DNA from: Legionella genomosp. 1 | GTDB taxonomy: Bacteria; Pseudomonadota; Gammaproteobacteria; Legionellales; Legionellaceae | NCBI GenBank assembly: GCA_945878975.1 | Contig: CAMCUM010000026.1 | Coordinates: 1 to 33,991, forward strand | DNA length: 33,991 nt | Reading direction: 5' to 3' | Shown: in pieces, positions 1 to 7,907 of the stretch | Layout: each line of letters begins with the position of its first letter | How positions within the stretch are numbered: the first letter of the stretch is position 1 | Translations under genes and position numbers: made by a program | Notes under the pieces: generated by a model | Seen by the model: only the letters and a program-made list of their open reading frames with translations | The model's database searches: none | Told to the model about the DNA's origin: nothing

Positions 1-513
1 AGGAAAAATCAAAATCCATTATTAGAAACGACGGTATTGTATGTGTTGTTGGGAACGGGGCTTCGAGAATCAGAATTAGTCAGTCTCAATGTGTATCAAT
101 ACTATAATAAAGGACTACACGATGTTGTACGTCATAAAAGTAAGCGGGTAACGGGTAAAGTTCCAGTTCCACAAGAAGCAAGAGATTTTTTAGACAAATA
201 CCTTGCCGAGAGAGATCCAGAATCAGAAGAGCCTTTATTTATAGGTCGTTATGGCGAAAGGTTAAAAACGCTAGATATATATAGAATAAGTCAGCGGGTA
301 TTAAAGCAGGCTTTGGCATTTTTACAGGATAATGAAAAATTTGATTTCACGCCGCATAAACTTCGGCATACTTTTTTAAAGAAGGTGACAGACAAGCACG
401 GAGTTCATTTTGCTCAAGAAATGAGCGGGAATGTTTCTATTAAGGAAATTTTTCGCTATGCTAAGCCTAGTCAAGATGAAGTGCAGTCCACCATCGAGGC
501 GCTTTTTGACTAA
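1..513 (+). CDS. Tyrosine recombinase/integrase, C-terminal catalytic part (5' end outside window)
   Basis: Only the catalytic half of a phage/Xer-type site-specific recombinase is in the window. The frame is open to base 1, so the gene starts upstream and the TTG at 37 is not the true start. Visible catalytic pieces in order are the Arg of GTGLRESEL, a Lys in the beta-hairpin (HKSKRV), HKLRHT (the HxxR box), and the presumed nucleophile Tyr in IFRYAKP just before the C-terminus. The second conserved His, normally in a 'GH' pair a few residues before the Tyr, reads as GN (SGNVSIKEIF). That position varies in the family, so activity is not excluded. Such enzymes mark mobile or island DNA, which fits the accessory character of the next 5 kb. 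No att site or tRNA was found beside it. Confidence 0.85.
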   Translation, partial: RKNQNPLLETTVLYVLLGTGLRESELVSLNVYQYYNKGLHDVVRHKSKRVTGKVPVPQEARDFLDKYLAERDPESEEPLFIGRYGERLKTLDIYRISQRVLKQALAFLQDNEKFDFTPHKLRHTFLKKVTDKHGVHFAQEMSGNVSIKEIFRYAKPSQDEVQSTIEALFD

Positions 514-545
514 TAATAAGTACGGTTTTATGAGGAGTGAATATA

Positions 546-2693
546 ATGCAGTCATTTGAAGATATATTATCTAGCGCTTCCCCTGAAGACATTGAGCTTA
601 TGTTGGAAAAAATTGCAGCAAAGAAGATGTTGTTAGGATCAGAAGAACAAGATTTACGATCTCAATCAGCGCATATAATATCGTCAAGCACAGAATTAGC
701 TTCGAAGACTGAGCCCATGTTGAATTTAGGACCATTTAGTCTTACTCAAGATGTTCCAGGAATCATTACCATTCATGAAATGGATTTAGATGATTGTCGA
801 AGCTTTCTATGCGATTACTTGGGGCAAGGACAAAAATACGGCAATAGAAGAGGTTCAGTCTCTAGCGCGGAGCTAATTGTTAATGGTCAAAGTCGCTCTA
901 TAAGCTTGAATTTATCAAGTAAAACCAGTCTTAACGCTACTGTGATTTATGATGCGAAATCGAAAAAATTACATTTTGAAGTCATTCAGGGCAAGTCAAA
1001 GAAAGATAAGACTCAACTTTTAAGTGCTTATTTACAAGAACAACTTAGCAGTTTTTTTAATAGTACTTACGATGCAGATGGGTCTTTTAAACCGCGGCTA
1101 TATGCAGAAGGGAAGGTAGTTGATTTTGAAGAAACAGAATTTTCAGGTAGCTTATCTCAGAGTGCTGCAGCAGTATCATCTACATCAGAAGTCGCGGTTG
1201 TGGTTTCAACAGAGATCGAACAACCAACCATAGAAAATACTTTAGAAGTAGGAAAAGCTGATTCAAGTGAACGCAAGCGAACGGGCTCTGGTTCAACAGA
1301 TTCTGAGCCACAATTAGGTAGTATTGTTGATGCTAATTTTTTTGTGAAGACAATGGTAAATCCAAAGACGGCCGGACTATCTTTTGCAGTTTCTCCATTA
1401 AGACCGGATACCTATTTGGGGCGTCAGCAAGGTGCACATATCACAGCTTATATTGTATTTGTGACAGCAATTTTAGAAACGGTAGATGAGCAAAGTATTT
1501 CAGAGATTCCTGATTTGTTGGTTGCGGCAGCGATGCAGTTTGTCCCGTCGTCACAATGGGAATCGTTTCAGCATACATTGCAAGAATTGATAAAAGATAA
1601 TCCATTTTTTGAGAAAAGAGAGCGAAAACAATTAACAGCTGGGTTACGCGACACAGTTCAAGAAACTACTGTGAGGTTTATAAAGAAATCGGTAAAAATC
1701 CATTACGCGGTAGTTCTTGCTCATTTGATTGATGATTTATCGAATCAAATTTTGATGGCTATTAATAAAAGTGAAAGCACATTGTATGCTCGGGCAGGAA
1801 GACCCAAAAGCAGGCAAGAACTAGGGCAAGAGGGTGCTAAAATTCGGAATGCAATGAAAAATTTGCGCGAAATTGTTGCCGGCATAAGTATGAAAACGGC
1901 CGCCTCTTTAATCGAGCAATTTTCTGTTTTTTCAATGACTGATTCAGATGTGGCCGCAGGAGAAGACAAAGTTATGACGTCTCGGCATAACACAAGAAGC
2001 AGGGCACCAAGCTCAAGCAAGAGTAGTGCAGGTTTGTCAGATAATATTGCTAGTCTAATTTTTGACTTATTTGATTTTGATTATTATGAGTATACTTCTT
2101 CGGCCATTTTGGGTAAAATTGAGTCATCAGTTTTAGAGGAAATGAAGGATTTAGAAAAAGATCTAAAGAAACTCAAAAAAGTTAAATGTTTAACTGCGGG
2201 GCAAATTACAGAGCGTGCTGAAGTTGCAGATAAAATACAAGCCTGTAAAGATGTTTTGGAAATTCTAGGCGAAATAGAGGAAATGGAAACTCCAGAAGAG
2301 CGGTGGCGTGAATTAATGAGTATTAGAGATAATGAAGGTCATTTTTTAAATGTTTGGTTGCGTAAACTTGCGATAATGGATGTTTCATCACAAATTGCAG
2401 CCGTAATTAAAGACATTAGCTATGAAGCGCCTCATATTATGGCGCAGCATTTAGATATAGTGATGAATCATGCTTTTTCTGGGTTGCGATGTCTTTCACA
2501 GATAGAGTGGGATAATGTTTGTAGCAAGTTCAATACCATGGTGGGAATTTCTTTCCATTGGGATCAGATGCCTGCGATTATGAGAGATTCTCTGGCTTTA
2601 CAACCGAATCATCCTTCTGTGGAAGAGGCAAAGGCCTCTGAGAAAGCAACGATAGGCGATACGAGTAGCTCTAAAACGTTCGGCAACTATTAA
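546..2693 (+). CDS. Hypothetical protein, 715 aa, helical/coiled-coil C-terminal half
   Basis: I do not recognise a family. I chose ATG 546 over the in-frame GTG at 537 because GAGGAG at 532-537 is a good ribosome binding site for 546. Residues about 1-60 and 190-250 are Ser/Thr/Glu-rich and probably disordered; the second stretch holds a basic-serine patch (ERKRTGSGS). Residues about 470-500 are also low complexity. From about 510 there is a long charged helical stretch (EEMKDLEKDLKKLKKVK) typical of coiled coil. No signal peptide or membrane segment is evident. Residues 164-171 (QEQLSSFF) match the PIP-box pattern Qxx[ILMV]xx[FY][FY], but one match of this length is expected by chance in a window this size. 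The large mixed disordered/helical build resembles secreted effectors of intracellular bacteria, which is only an inference. It is followed 19 bases later by the gene at 2713. Confidence 0.75.
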   Translation: MQSFEDILSSASPEDIELMLEKIAAKKMLLGSEEQDLRSQSAHIISSSTELASKTEPMLNLGPFSLTQDVPGIITIHEMDLDDCRSFLCDYLGQGQKYGNRRGSVSSAELIVNGQSRSISLNLSSKTSLNATVIYDAKSKKLHFEVIQGKSKKDKTQLLSAYLQEQLSSFFNSTYDADGSFKPRLYAEGKVVDFEETEFSGSLSQSAAAVSSTSEVAVVVSTEIEQPTIENTLEVGKADSSERKRTGSGSTDSEPQLGSIVDANFFVKTMVNPKTAGLSFAVSPLRPDTYLGRQQGAHITAYIVFVTAILETVDEQSISEIPDLLVAAAMQFVPSSQWESFQHTLQELIKDNPFFEKRERKQLTAGLRDTVQETTVRFIKKSVKIHYAVVLAHLIDDLSNQILMAINKSESTLYARAGRPKSRQELGQEGAKIRNAMKNLREIVAGISMKTAASLIEQFSVFSMTDSDVAAGEDKVMTSRHNTRSRAPSSSKSSAGLSDNIASLIFDLFDFDYYEYTSSAILGKIESSVLEEMKDLEKDLKKLKKVKCLTAGQITERAEVADKIQACKDVLEILGEIEEMETPEERWRELMSIRDNEGHFLNVWLRKLAIMDVSSQIAAVIKDISYEAPHIMAQHLDIVMNHAFSGLRCLSQIEWDNVCSKFNTMVGISFHWDQMPAIMRDSLALQPNHPSVEEAKASEKATIGDTSSSKTFGNY

Positions 2694-2712
2694 CAAGCAG
2701 GAATTAAGTGTT

Positions 2713-3372
2713 ATGCGAAAGAAAATTGAGTATGTTTCAGAAAAACTAGTAAAAGATGAATATAGGGCGTTCGAAAAAAGAATTCTTTCGGTATTGGAGC
2801 CAACTATTTGCAAAAAATACAGTCAGTTTTCTTATCATGCTTTGTTACACCCAGTTACTTCCGCTGTTTGGTCAAGCTTAAACGTTTCACTATATTTGAA
2901 GGGTTCTAATTTCAGAACATCTCTTCCTTCTTTTCGCCAACAGATGTGTGTTATTCACGATTATATGAATTTGATTAGAGGAATAGATGCGCCACCGAGA
3001 TTCTTTGGAGGAGCTAATTATGTGGCTTGCTATAGCGGTATTGCTACGCTGTTACACGAGAAAGAACAATTTCAAAGAACACAATATATAAGTGAAGAAT
3101 TTTGGCGTGAGCTTGGAAGTACTCATAAAGAAAATCTATCACCCGAGTGCGCTGAGTTATATTTGAGTTTCGTGGAAGAAATGACTCTTGCTCTTACAGA
3201 GGCTGCTGTAGCTATGGTGTCCGAACAAATACAAAACATATTTCCCAGAGAAAGCGAAAGATACCTCCAGAGTTTAGAAGGGGTGTACGGCGCAAGTATT
3301 GATCAACCCATTGTGGCTGCTGGAGAAGAATCATCTCAATTAAAAGCCACGAAAGTTAAATTTTCTTTATAG
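2713..3372 (+). CDS. Hypothetical protein, 219 aa
   Basis: No family is recognised. It starts at ATG 2713 with AGGAA at about 2699-2703 as ribosome binding site, 19 bases after the preceding gene, so the two are probably co-transcribed. The sequence looks like a folded, mostly helical soluble protein, with no signal peptide or clear membrane helix. A GxxG-rich piece in the middle (RFFGGANYVACYSGIATLL) is followed by helices rich in Glu. The tail after residue 195 (AAGEESSQLKATKVKFSL) looks flexible. A hairpin with a T-tract lies just downstream at 3384-3409, so this is probably the last gene of a two-gene unit. The function is unknown. Confidence 0.7.
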   Translation: MRKKIEYVSEKLVKDEYRAFEKRILSVLEPTICKKYSQFSYHALLHPVTSAVWSSLNVSLYLKGSNFRTSLPSFRQQMCVIHDYMNLIRGIDAPPRFFGGANYVACYSGIATLLHEKEQFQRTQYISEEFWRELGSTHKENLSPECAELYLSFVEEMTLALTEAAVAMVSEQIQNIFPRESERYLQSLEGVYGASIDQPIVAAGEESSQLKATKVKFSL

Positions 3373-3383
3373 ACGCATACTTG

Positions 3384-3409
3384 AAAACCCTCAAATATGT
3401 TGAGTTTTT
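3384..3409 (+). terminator. Probable intrinsic terminator after the 2713 gene
   Basis: CTCAA at 3390-3394 pairs with TTGAG at 3400-3404 around a 5-base loop and is followed at once by TTTTT (3405-3409). An A-run precedes the stem, so it could work weakly in both directions. The stem is short, only 5 bp before a mismatch, so strength is uncertain. The remaining 134 bases to the convergent gene at 3544 show nothing else I can name. Confidence 0.45.
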
Positions 3410-3543
3410 AATGTTTTGATAATGAGATGTCAAATTGATATTTTCTATGCCTTATACATCAACTAGCCTGTTTTTAAATTTTATGGCTCTCAAAAAACGG
3501 TCGTTTAATGATAATAAATTGAGATTCACTTAAATCAGGTAGG

Positions 3544-4119
3544 TTAGTGAGTAGAAGGACTGGTGGGTACTATATTTAAGATAACTTGTTCTTCATCGAG
3601 GATACCTTTTCGTTGACAAGATTGAATAAGCGCAGCACCTTCTTGAGTTAGGCGATAGCGTGAGTTATGTTCAACTCCTGCATATACATGAAACTGTGGC
3701 GCATGCTTATTAATAAAACGAATCAATTGTGTTCCGATCCCCTGTTTTTGGAACAATGAATCTACGCTTACATGCGTTAAGGCACTATCAGAATCGATAG
3801 ATGCTGTTGCAATATGTGTTCCAGCTTTAATAAAAATTTTCTTGTAATCATGAATCGTATACTTGTCGAAGGTTGTGTATACATTGTACTCAGAAAAGTC
3901 TCCTGTTGCGCGATAACAATAACCACAATAAGTTCGAATGGCATCTGATGTTGGTTTGAATTTTTTGAAATATCTGTAGGATTTAGCGTAATCACGTGCC
4001 GCAGAGTAATGATTCATTTTCTTTTCAGGCGATGATTTGAAAAAATCTGTGATTAGTTTTTGCGATTTTTTGTTTTTTGGTTTAAAAAAATCAGTGATTA
4101 AGCGTTGTGCTTTAGTCAT
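3544..4119 (-). CDS. GNAT-family acetyltransferase with two N-terminal PCNA-binding PIP boxes; candidate host-directed effector
   Basis: This is a 191-aa protein. Residues 5-12 (QRLITDFF) and 20-27 (QKLITDFF) both fit the eukaryotic/archaeal PIP box Qxx[ILMV]xx[FY][FY] exactly, and both carry the T-D pair at positions 5-6 that marks high-affinity PIP boxes of the p21/CDT1/SET8 type. A lysine-rich linker (KPKNKK) separates them. From about residue 55 the protein is a GNAT acetyltransferase: the acetyl-CoA loop is visible as FQKQGIGTQLI, followed by a helix and a strand (FHVYAGVEHN). The C-terminus is short and Pro/Ser-rich. It starts at ATG 4119 with the first PIP box four residues in, a position also seen in CDT1, DNA ligase I and MSH6. 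Bacterial sliding clamps bind QL[SD]LF-type peptides, so the natural partner is eukaryotic PCNA. Inference: a nuclear-targeted effector that brings an acetyltransferase to host replication sites. The substrate is unknown. Confidence 0.85.
   Translation of the reverse strand: MTKAQRLITDFFKPKNKKSQKLITDFFKSSPEKKMNHYSAARDYAKSYRYFKKFKPTSDAIRTYCGYCYRATGDFSEYNVYTTFDKYTIHDYKKIFIKAGTHIATASIDSDSALTHVSVDSLFQKQGIGTQLIRFINKHAPQFHVYAGVEHNSRYRLTQEGAALIQSCQRKGILDEEQVILNIVPTSPSTH
4039..4107 (-). other. Tandem PIP-box coding repeat (two PCNA-interaction motifs)
   Basis: The first box is encoded at 4107-4084 and the second at 4062-4039, 15 residues apart from start to start. The DNA copies differ at synonymous sites (TTA/CTA, ACT/ACA, TTT/TTC) plus one conservative Arg/Lys change. 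The peptide is kept while the bases drift, which looks like selection on the motif rather than a fresh duplication. After the FF pair the basic residue that CRL4-Cdt2 degrons need at +4 is absent in both copies (Asn and Pro), although Lys lies at +3 and +5 of the first copy. Confidence 0.85.
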
Positions 4120-4229
4120 ATTCTGGCAGCAATTTAATCGTGTATAAGTTGCTTAGGATAAAGTAAATAGATGGATTTTGCATTAATAAATGGGTACGAT
4201 AACCTTCATTTTAAAAATGGTATAAATTT

Positions 4230-5273
4230 ATGCAAGTGACACCAGAACTGATGCAAGAATGTATTGTTGAAGTACAACGACAGTTATTAACCTCTAATGA
4301 TTTAGTGCTGCGCGCAGAACAGCCATTTTATCATAGTCACTCATCAGTTCCGCCGATCTTGACTGAGTTCAAAGTGATATTAACAGAGCTTAGAATGTAT
4401 GCTGCAAAACTGATTCATGAGTTAGGAGTTCAAAGAATAGGAAGTATGGATGCTGATTTTTCTGAAGGAACATTTTTTCATAGTTATTTATTAGGGTTAA
4501 CGATTGCTTCATTTGGTATTGGTGAATGTGCTGAAACTACTTATAAGCTAGTTGAGCGTCTTATTAAAAAAGGAGGCAGAGATTTTTTATTTATATCATT
4601 AAAATTTCCCAATAGAGCAATGGGCATGGAAATGTCTCATGGACTTTTAATAGCGAATGTTCCCAATATTCGCGAGTCCATAGAAAGGGTTGCCTCAGCT
4701 GCGACATTGGAAGAATTATTGGGAATGCTGCCAGAAAACGCAATTGTTGGAGATGCTTTTTTAGGGGTTAGTTATTTACCTAAAGAAGGTTTTCCTCAAG
4801 CAATGCAAGATTATCTCGCAGCATATGGTGGGCAAGAATGTATCACCCAAGTGTTTCATTTTTATAACTTCTCAACAAATGTATTATCGAATTATCAAAT
4901 TCGAGCGGTTAATATTATTAAAAGAATGCGTGAAGAACAGAGAGTTTCAACACAAAAACCGCTGGATCTTAATAAACTTACCCAGTTAAGCGAAGACACG
5001 CGTTTATTAGAAATGTTAAAAGAAAAAACACCGTTACCTTTTATTGGGTATAGAGATGATGATTATTTTGTGTATGCTTTATCTTCGCTTAACAGTAAAT
5101 CCGAATGGCGGGCAGCAATGCGTTTAATAGCGCATCTTCCTAATGGATCTGTTACATTTTTTAGAGGAGTGCCTCAAGATAGCAATAAGCAATCTATAGC
5201 GGTTCGCAAGATAAACATTGGTGAAGTTGCGTATAAAATTGACTCATACACGGATACTTTATCAATAAGATAA
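4230..5273 (+). CDS. Unrecognised 347-aa protein with papain-like Cys-His-Asp signature
   Basis: I cannot name the family. The middle of the protein has an order of residues typical of papain-like-fold hydrolases and deamidases found among effectors and toxins: FGIGECAETTYKL with Cys100 at a helix N-terminus, then MSHGLLIANV with His137 starting a strand, then VGDAFLGVSY with Asp175. The 37- and 38-residue spacings fit a Cys-His-Asp triad (GxCxE...H.hhv...D). The flanking regions are helical. There is no signal peptide or membrane helix. The start at 4230 has no good ribosome binding site; a TATAAA lies only three bases upstream, so the mRNA may be nearly leaderless or start at Met8. A protease, transglutaminase-like or deamidase role is inference. 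It sits divergently to the PIP-box protein, 110 bases away, and may belong to the same effector set. Confidence 0.7.
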   Translation: MQVTPELMQECIVEVQRQLLTSNDLVLRAEQPFYHSHSSVPPILTEFKVILTELRMYAAKLIHELGVQRIGSMDADFSEGTFFHSYLLGLTIASFGIGECAETTYKLVERLIKKGGRDFLFISLKFPNRAMGMEMSHGLLIANVPNIRESIERVASAATLEELLGMLPENAIVGDAFLGVSYLPKEGFPQAMQDYLAAYGGQECITQVFHFYNFSTNVLSNYQIRAVNIIKRMREEQRVSTQKPLDLNKLTQLSEDTRLLEMLKEKTPLPFIGYRDDDYFVYALSSLNSKSEWRAAMRLIAHLPNGSVTFFRGVPQDSNKQSIAVRKINIGEVAYKIDSYTDTLSIR

Positions 5274-5412
5274 ACCCTATTGATTATCATTAGGCTCTAG
5301 ACTTTTTTACAGAAATCTATCAAACCTCGAATGCAATCCTATTGATACTAAAAATAAGGGTTTTTATAAATAGTCGGAAAACTATCAGTAGGTTATACCC
5401 TAGTGATATCGC

Positions 5413-5441
5413 TTGATATGTAAGAATATGTCTTATATACT
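5413..5441 (+). promoter_or_regulatory. parDE promoter (TTGATA-17-TATACT)
   Basis: A near-consensus sigma-70 promoter: -35 TTGATA at 5413-5418, 17-base spacer, -10 TATACT at 5436-5441. Transcription would start about 5448, about 33 bases before the parD ATG. Both boxes lie on or inside the inverted repeat at 5416-5467, the usual arrangement for an antitoxin-repressed promoter. Confidence 0.7.
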
Positions 5442-5467
5442 TACATGTAAGACATATTCTTACATAT
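5416..5467. promoter_or_regulatory. parDE operator: perfect 20-bp inverted repeat with nested palindromes
   Basis: Bases 5416-5435 are the exact reverse complement of 5448-5467, with a 12-base spacer. Nested inside is a perfect 12-bp palindrome, CTTACATGTAAG, at 5440-5451, so TGTAAG/CTTACA half-sites occur four times across the site. It covers the -35 edge and the -10 box of the parDE promoter. Known ParD and related ribbon-helix-helix antitoxins bind such repeated half-sites cooperatively with their toxin, giving autorepression. Confidence 0.75.
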
Positions 5468-5480
5468 AAGCGAGGTGGCT

Positions 5481-5735
5481 ATGGCTCGTACAATGACCGT
5501 TGATTTAGGAAATGAACTTCGTAATTACGTTGAATCGCTTGTGACCGCAGGTGATTATAGAAGTAATAGTGAAGTATTAAGAGAATCATTGCGATTACTT
5601 CGAGAAAAACAAGCCGAATCAAAACTTAATCAGTTGCGCCATCTTATTGATGAGGGAGAAGCAAGTGGCGATCCATTGGCATGGGACGTACAAGTTTTTC
5701 TTGCACACATGAAGAAAAATATTCATGACAAATAA
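5481..5735 (+). CDS. parD: ParD-family antitoxin (ribbon-helix-helix)
   Basis: An 84-aa antitoxin of a type II system. The N-terminal part (MTVDLGNELRNYVESLVTAGDYRSNSEVLRESLRLL, about residues 5-40) is the classic ParD/CopG ribbon-helix-helix with the GDYRSNSEVLRE signature. The C-terminal half is the charged toxin-wrapping helix. I took ATG 5481 rather than the in-frame GTG at 5475 because GAGG at 5472-5475 then serves as ribosome binding site and the protein begins as ParD proteins do. The end overlaps the toxin gene by 11 bases, which couples their translation. It neutralises ParE and is expected to repress the operon through the inverted repeat upstream. Confidence 0.9.
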   Translation: MARTMTVDLGNELRNYVESLVTAGDYRSNSEVLRESLRLLREKQAESKLNQLRHLIDEGEASGDPLAWDVQVFLAHMKKNIHDK

Positions 5736-6027
5736 AACATACCGCCTTTATCCTAAGGCAATAGAAGATATTGAATCTATCTATTTATATAGTATGAGTG
5801 AATTCGGTATAAAAAGAACAGAAGATTATATTTTGGCAATTGAAGCCAGTTTTCGTCAGCTGGCAGATGATCCTTTGATTGCTCGTAAATGTGATTATCT
5901 TCGCCAGAATTTGAGAGCATTTAATGTGGGATCTCATGTTATTTTTCTCAAAATAACTAATTATGGCATTACTGTCATTCGAGTATTACATCAATCCATG
6001 GATTATAACAGACACTTCGATAGCTGA
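5725..6027 (+). CDS. parE: ParE/RelE-superfamily toxin
   Basis: A 100-aa toxin, full length for the family. It begins YRLYPKAIEDIESIYLYSMSEFG, the ParE N-terminal helix pair, and ends with IRVLHQSMDYNRHF, the signature C-terminal strand of ParE toxins. Known ParE proteins poison DNA gyrase, which is the likely target here. The start codon lies inside the end of parD. The system probably stabilises this accessory region; no partner plasmid genes are visible. Confidence 0.9.
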   Translation: MTNKTYRLYPKAIEDIESIYLYSMSEFGIKRTEDYILAIEASFRQLADDPLIARKCDYLRQNLRAFNVGSHVIFLKITNYGITVIRVLHQSMDYNRHFDS

Positions 6028-6070
6028 GAATCAGCATTAGCATGGGCTGTCTCTCATCAATGGGAAGTGG

Positions 6071-7843
6071 TTACTCGACCCATTGCTTAATTTCCACGAT
6101 ATAATCTTCCAAGAAAAGAGCATCGATTTTAGTCGCTAATAAAGTGCTAATTGCTTCAGTTGGTGTTCTAACGATAGGTTGTCCCTTAATATTAAAAGAG
6201 GTATTAAGCAAAATGGGAATACCTGAAATTTCCTCAAAAGCATTCAACAAGGCCCAAAATAGTGAAGCATGTTTTTTATTAACTGTTTGCACGCGCGCAC
6301 TGCCATCAATATGCGTAATAGCAGGTAAATCGCAACGAAAGCTTTCTTTTACTGGTACTACGAAAAGCATGTGAGGCAAGGTTACTTCATCTGGAATTTC
6401 AAAGTAGGTGTGTGCTTGTTCTTCTTTCACAGCAGGAGCAAACGGCCTAAAGGATTCTCGTTTCTTTACTAAAGCATTAATTCTATCACGCATAGAAGGG
6501 GATCTTGGATCCGCTAAAATACTTCGGTTACCCAATGCTCGTGGACCAAATTCCATGCGACCTTGTACCCAAGCAATAATCTTCCCTGTTGATAAGTAGG
6601 TGGCAGCTTTTTGTAATAACTCTTCTTTATCAAGTTTCCTATAAATAATAAGGTCTTCGTAGTGTTTTAGTGCCAGTTCGCAATCTTCTGAATTGCAAGC
6701 AGGCCCGTAACTAGAAGGTTCTTCTTTTAATGGATATTGTAAATAATTTTTTTCGGCATATATTTTAACCAACGCAGCACCAATTGCTGTGCCAGCATCA
6801 CTTGCTGCAGGCGGGATAAATATATTAGAAAACCTTTTTTGTTGTAACAATAATCCGTTCATGGAGCAGTTAAGCGCAACGCCTCCTGCAATGCATAAAT
6901 TTTTAGAGCCAGTTTTGGTTTGCCAATAGTCTAAAAGATGCGTTATAGAGATTTCTAAAATTTTTTGGAGTGCCGCAGCTAAATCTTTATGTTCTTGCAA
7001 AACGGGATCATTTGGTTTCCGTCCTGGAAGGACATGATTTGTAAGCCATAAGCGAAAACCTCGGCCAGTTAGTTTATCCATGCGAGTTTTATTGTGCTTG
7101 AATCCTTTGATATAGATTTCGCCATTTGTCTGACATTCAACAATTTCTTTGAAAAATGGCAGATAGCGATTAGGATCGCCATAAGGGGCTAATCCCATGA
7201 CTTTGTATTCATCCGAATTTACTAAAAAACCAAGATGAACGGTAATTTGAGAGTATAAAATGCCCAAAGAACTGTAGTAGCTATAATGTTGCAATGGAAG
7301 GATTTGATTATCCTTTCCTAAGTAAAGGCTAATACTGTCTTTTTCTCCAATGCCATCGCAAACGAGAATGAGCGTTTCTTTAAATTCACTAGGGTAAAAT
7401 GCACTTGCTGCATGCGCTAAGTGGTGAGAAATAGGTAAAAATTTTGAAGCGATAGGAAAAGTGGGGTAATTGCTTATCCAAATATTATGTTGTGCCTCTG
7501 CACTTAAAATATTCTTGTACAGAAGTTGCGATGTTGCATCATAAGAAAAAGCATCTTCAATTTTTTTATAATCAAAACCATGGCATATAAAGTCTATGTC
7601 ATGGATGTTCAGTTTTGCAGCTTCTAAGCAAAAATTTATTGCGTTTATTGGAAAGTCACAAGTATATTTATCACCATTAAAACGCTCTTCTTCCGCTGCT
7701 GCTATTAACTTACCATTAACAAAGATACACGCGGCAGAATCAAGACCTTGACACATTCTATATTCTTGCTCAGTTAGATCCGGAAAGTGCTCTCGTCTAA
7801 ACGCTATAGAGTTATGCAAACCACTATATCCAAGTATGTTCAT
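6071..7843 (-). CDS. O-carbamoyltransferase (NodU/CmcH/TobZ/PolO type)
   Basis: A 590-aa enzyme of the family that transfers carbamoyl from carbamoyl phosphate through carbamoyl-adenylate to a hydroxyl. The N-terminal ASKHA-fold domain shows SHHLAHAASAFYPS at about 139-152 (metal-binding His cluster) and CDGIGEKDS. The C-terminal YrdC-like part shows EFGPRALGNRSILADPRSP and KKRESFRPFAPAV, both diagnostic. The N-terminal EEERF motif is also present. AGGAAC precedes ATG 7843. It is the last gene of the long minus-strand operon, 64 bases after the kinase gene. In polyoxin biosynthesis a member of this family (PolO) carbamoylates the amino acid side chain, so a similar tailoring step on the peptidyl or sugar hydroxyl is the natural guess here. 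The acceptor is not readable from sequence. Confidence 0.9.
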   Translation of the reverse strand: MNILGYSGLHNSIAFRREHFPDLTEQEYRMCQGLDSAACIFVNGKLIAAAEEERFNGDKYTCDFPINAINFCLEAAKLNIHDIDFICHGFDYKKIEDAFSYDATSQLLYKNILSAEAQHNIWISNYPTFPIASKFLPISHHLAHAASAFYPSEFKETLILVCDGIGEKDSISLYLGKDNQILPLQHYSYYSSLGILYSQITVHLGFLVNSDEYKVMGLAPYGDPNRYLPFFKEIVECQTNGEIYIKGFKHNKTRMDKLTGRGFRLWLTNHVLPGRKPNDPVLQEHKDLAAALQKILEISITHLLDYWQTKTGSKNLCIAGGVALNCSMNGLLLQQKRFSNIFIPPAASDAGTAIGAALVKIYAEKNYLQYPLKEEPSSYGPACNSEDCELALKHYEDLIIYRKLDKEELLQKAATYLSTGKIIAWVQGRMEFGPRALGNRSILADPRSPSMRDRINALVKKRESFRPFAPAVKEEQAHTYFEIPDEVTLPHMLFVVPVKESFRCDLPAITHIDGSARVQTVNKKHASLFWALLNAFEEISGIPILLNTSFNIKGQPIVRTPTEAISTLLATKIDALFLEDYIVEIKQWVE

Positions 7844-7907
7844 GTTCTAGTTCCTATGGTTATGTGCAAAGAAGATGACGTACCCTGCACAGGTAATTTT
7901 GGGTATT

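Noticed and set aside
1745-2020. Antisense open frames inside large genes (also at 2598-2813, 6144-6374, 12780-13094, 15891-16217, 17347-17583)
   Set aside because: They are opposite-strand shadows of well-supported genes, with no start signals or recognisable protein features.
3544-4119. Reading the QRLITDFF motifs as bacterial beta-clamp binding peptides
   Set aside because: The bacterial motif is QL[SD]LF or QxxLxLF-like; the paired aromatic residues after TD belong to the PCNA-type box.
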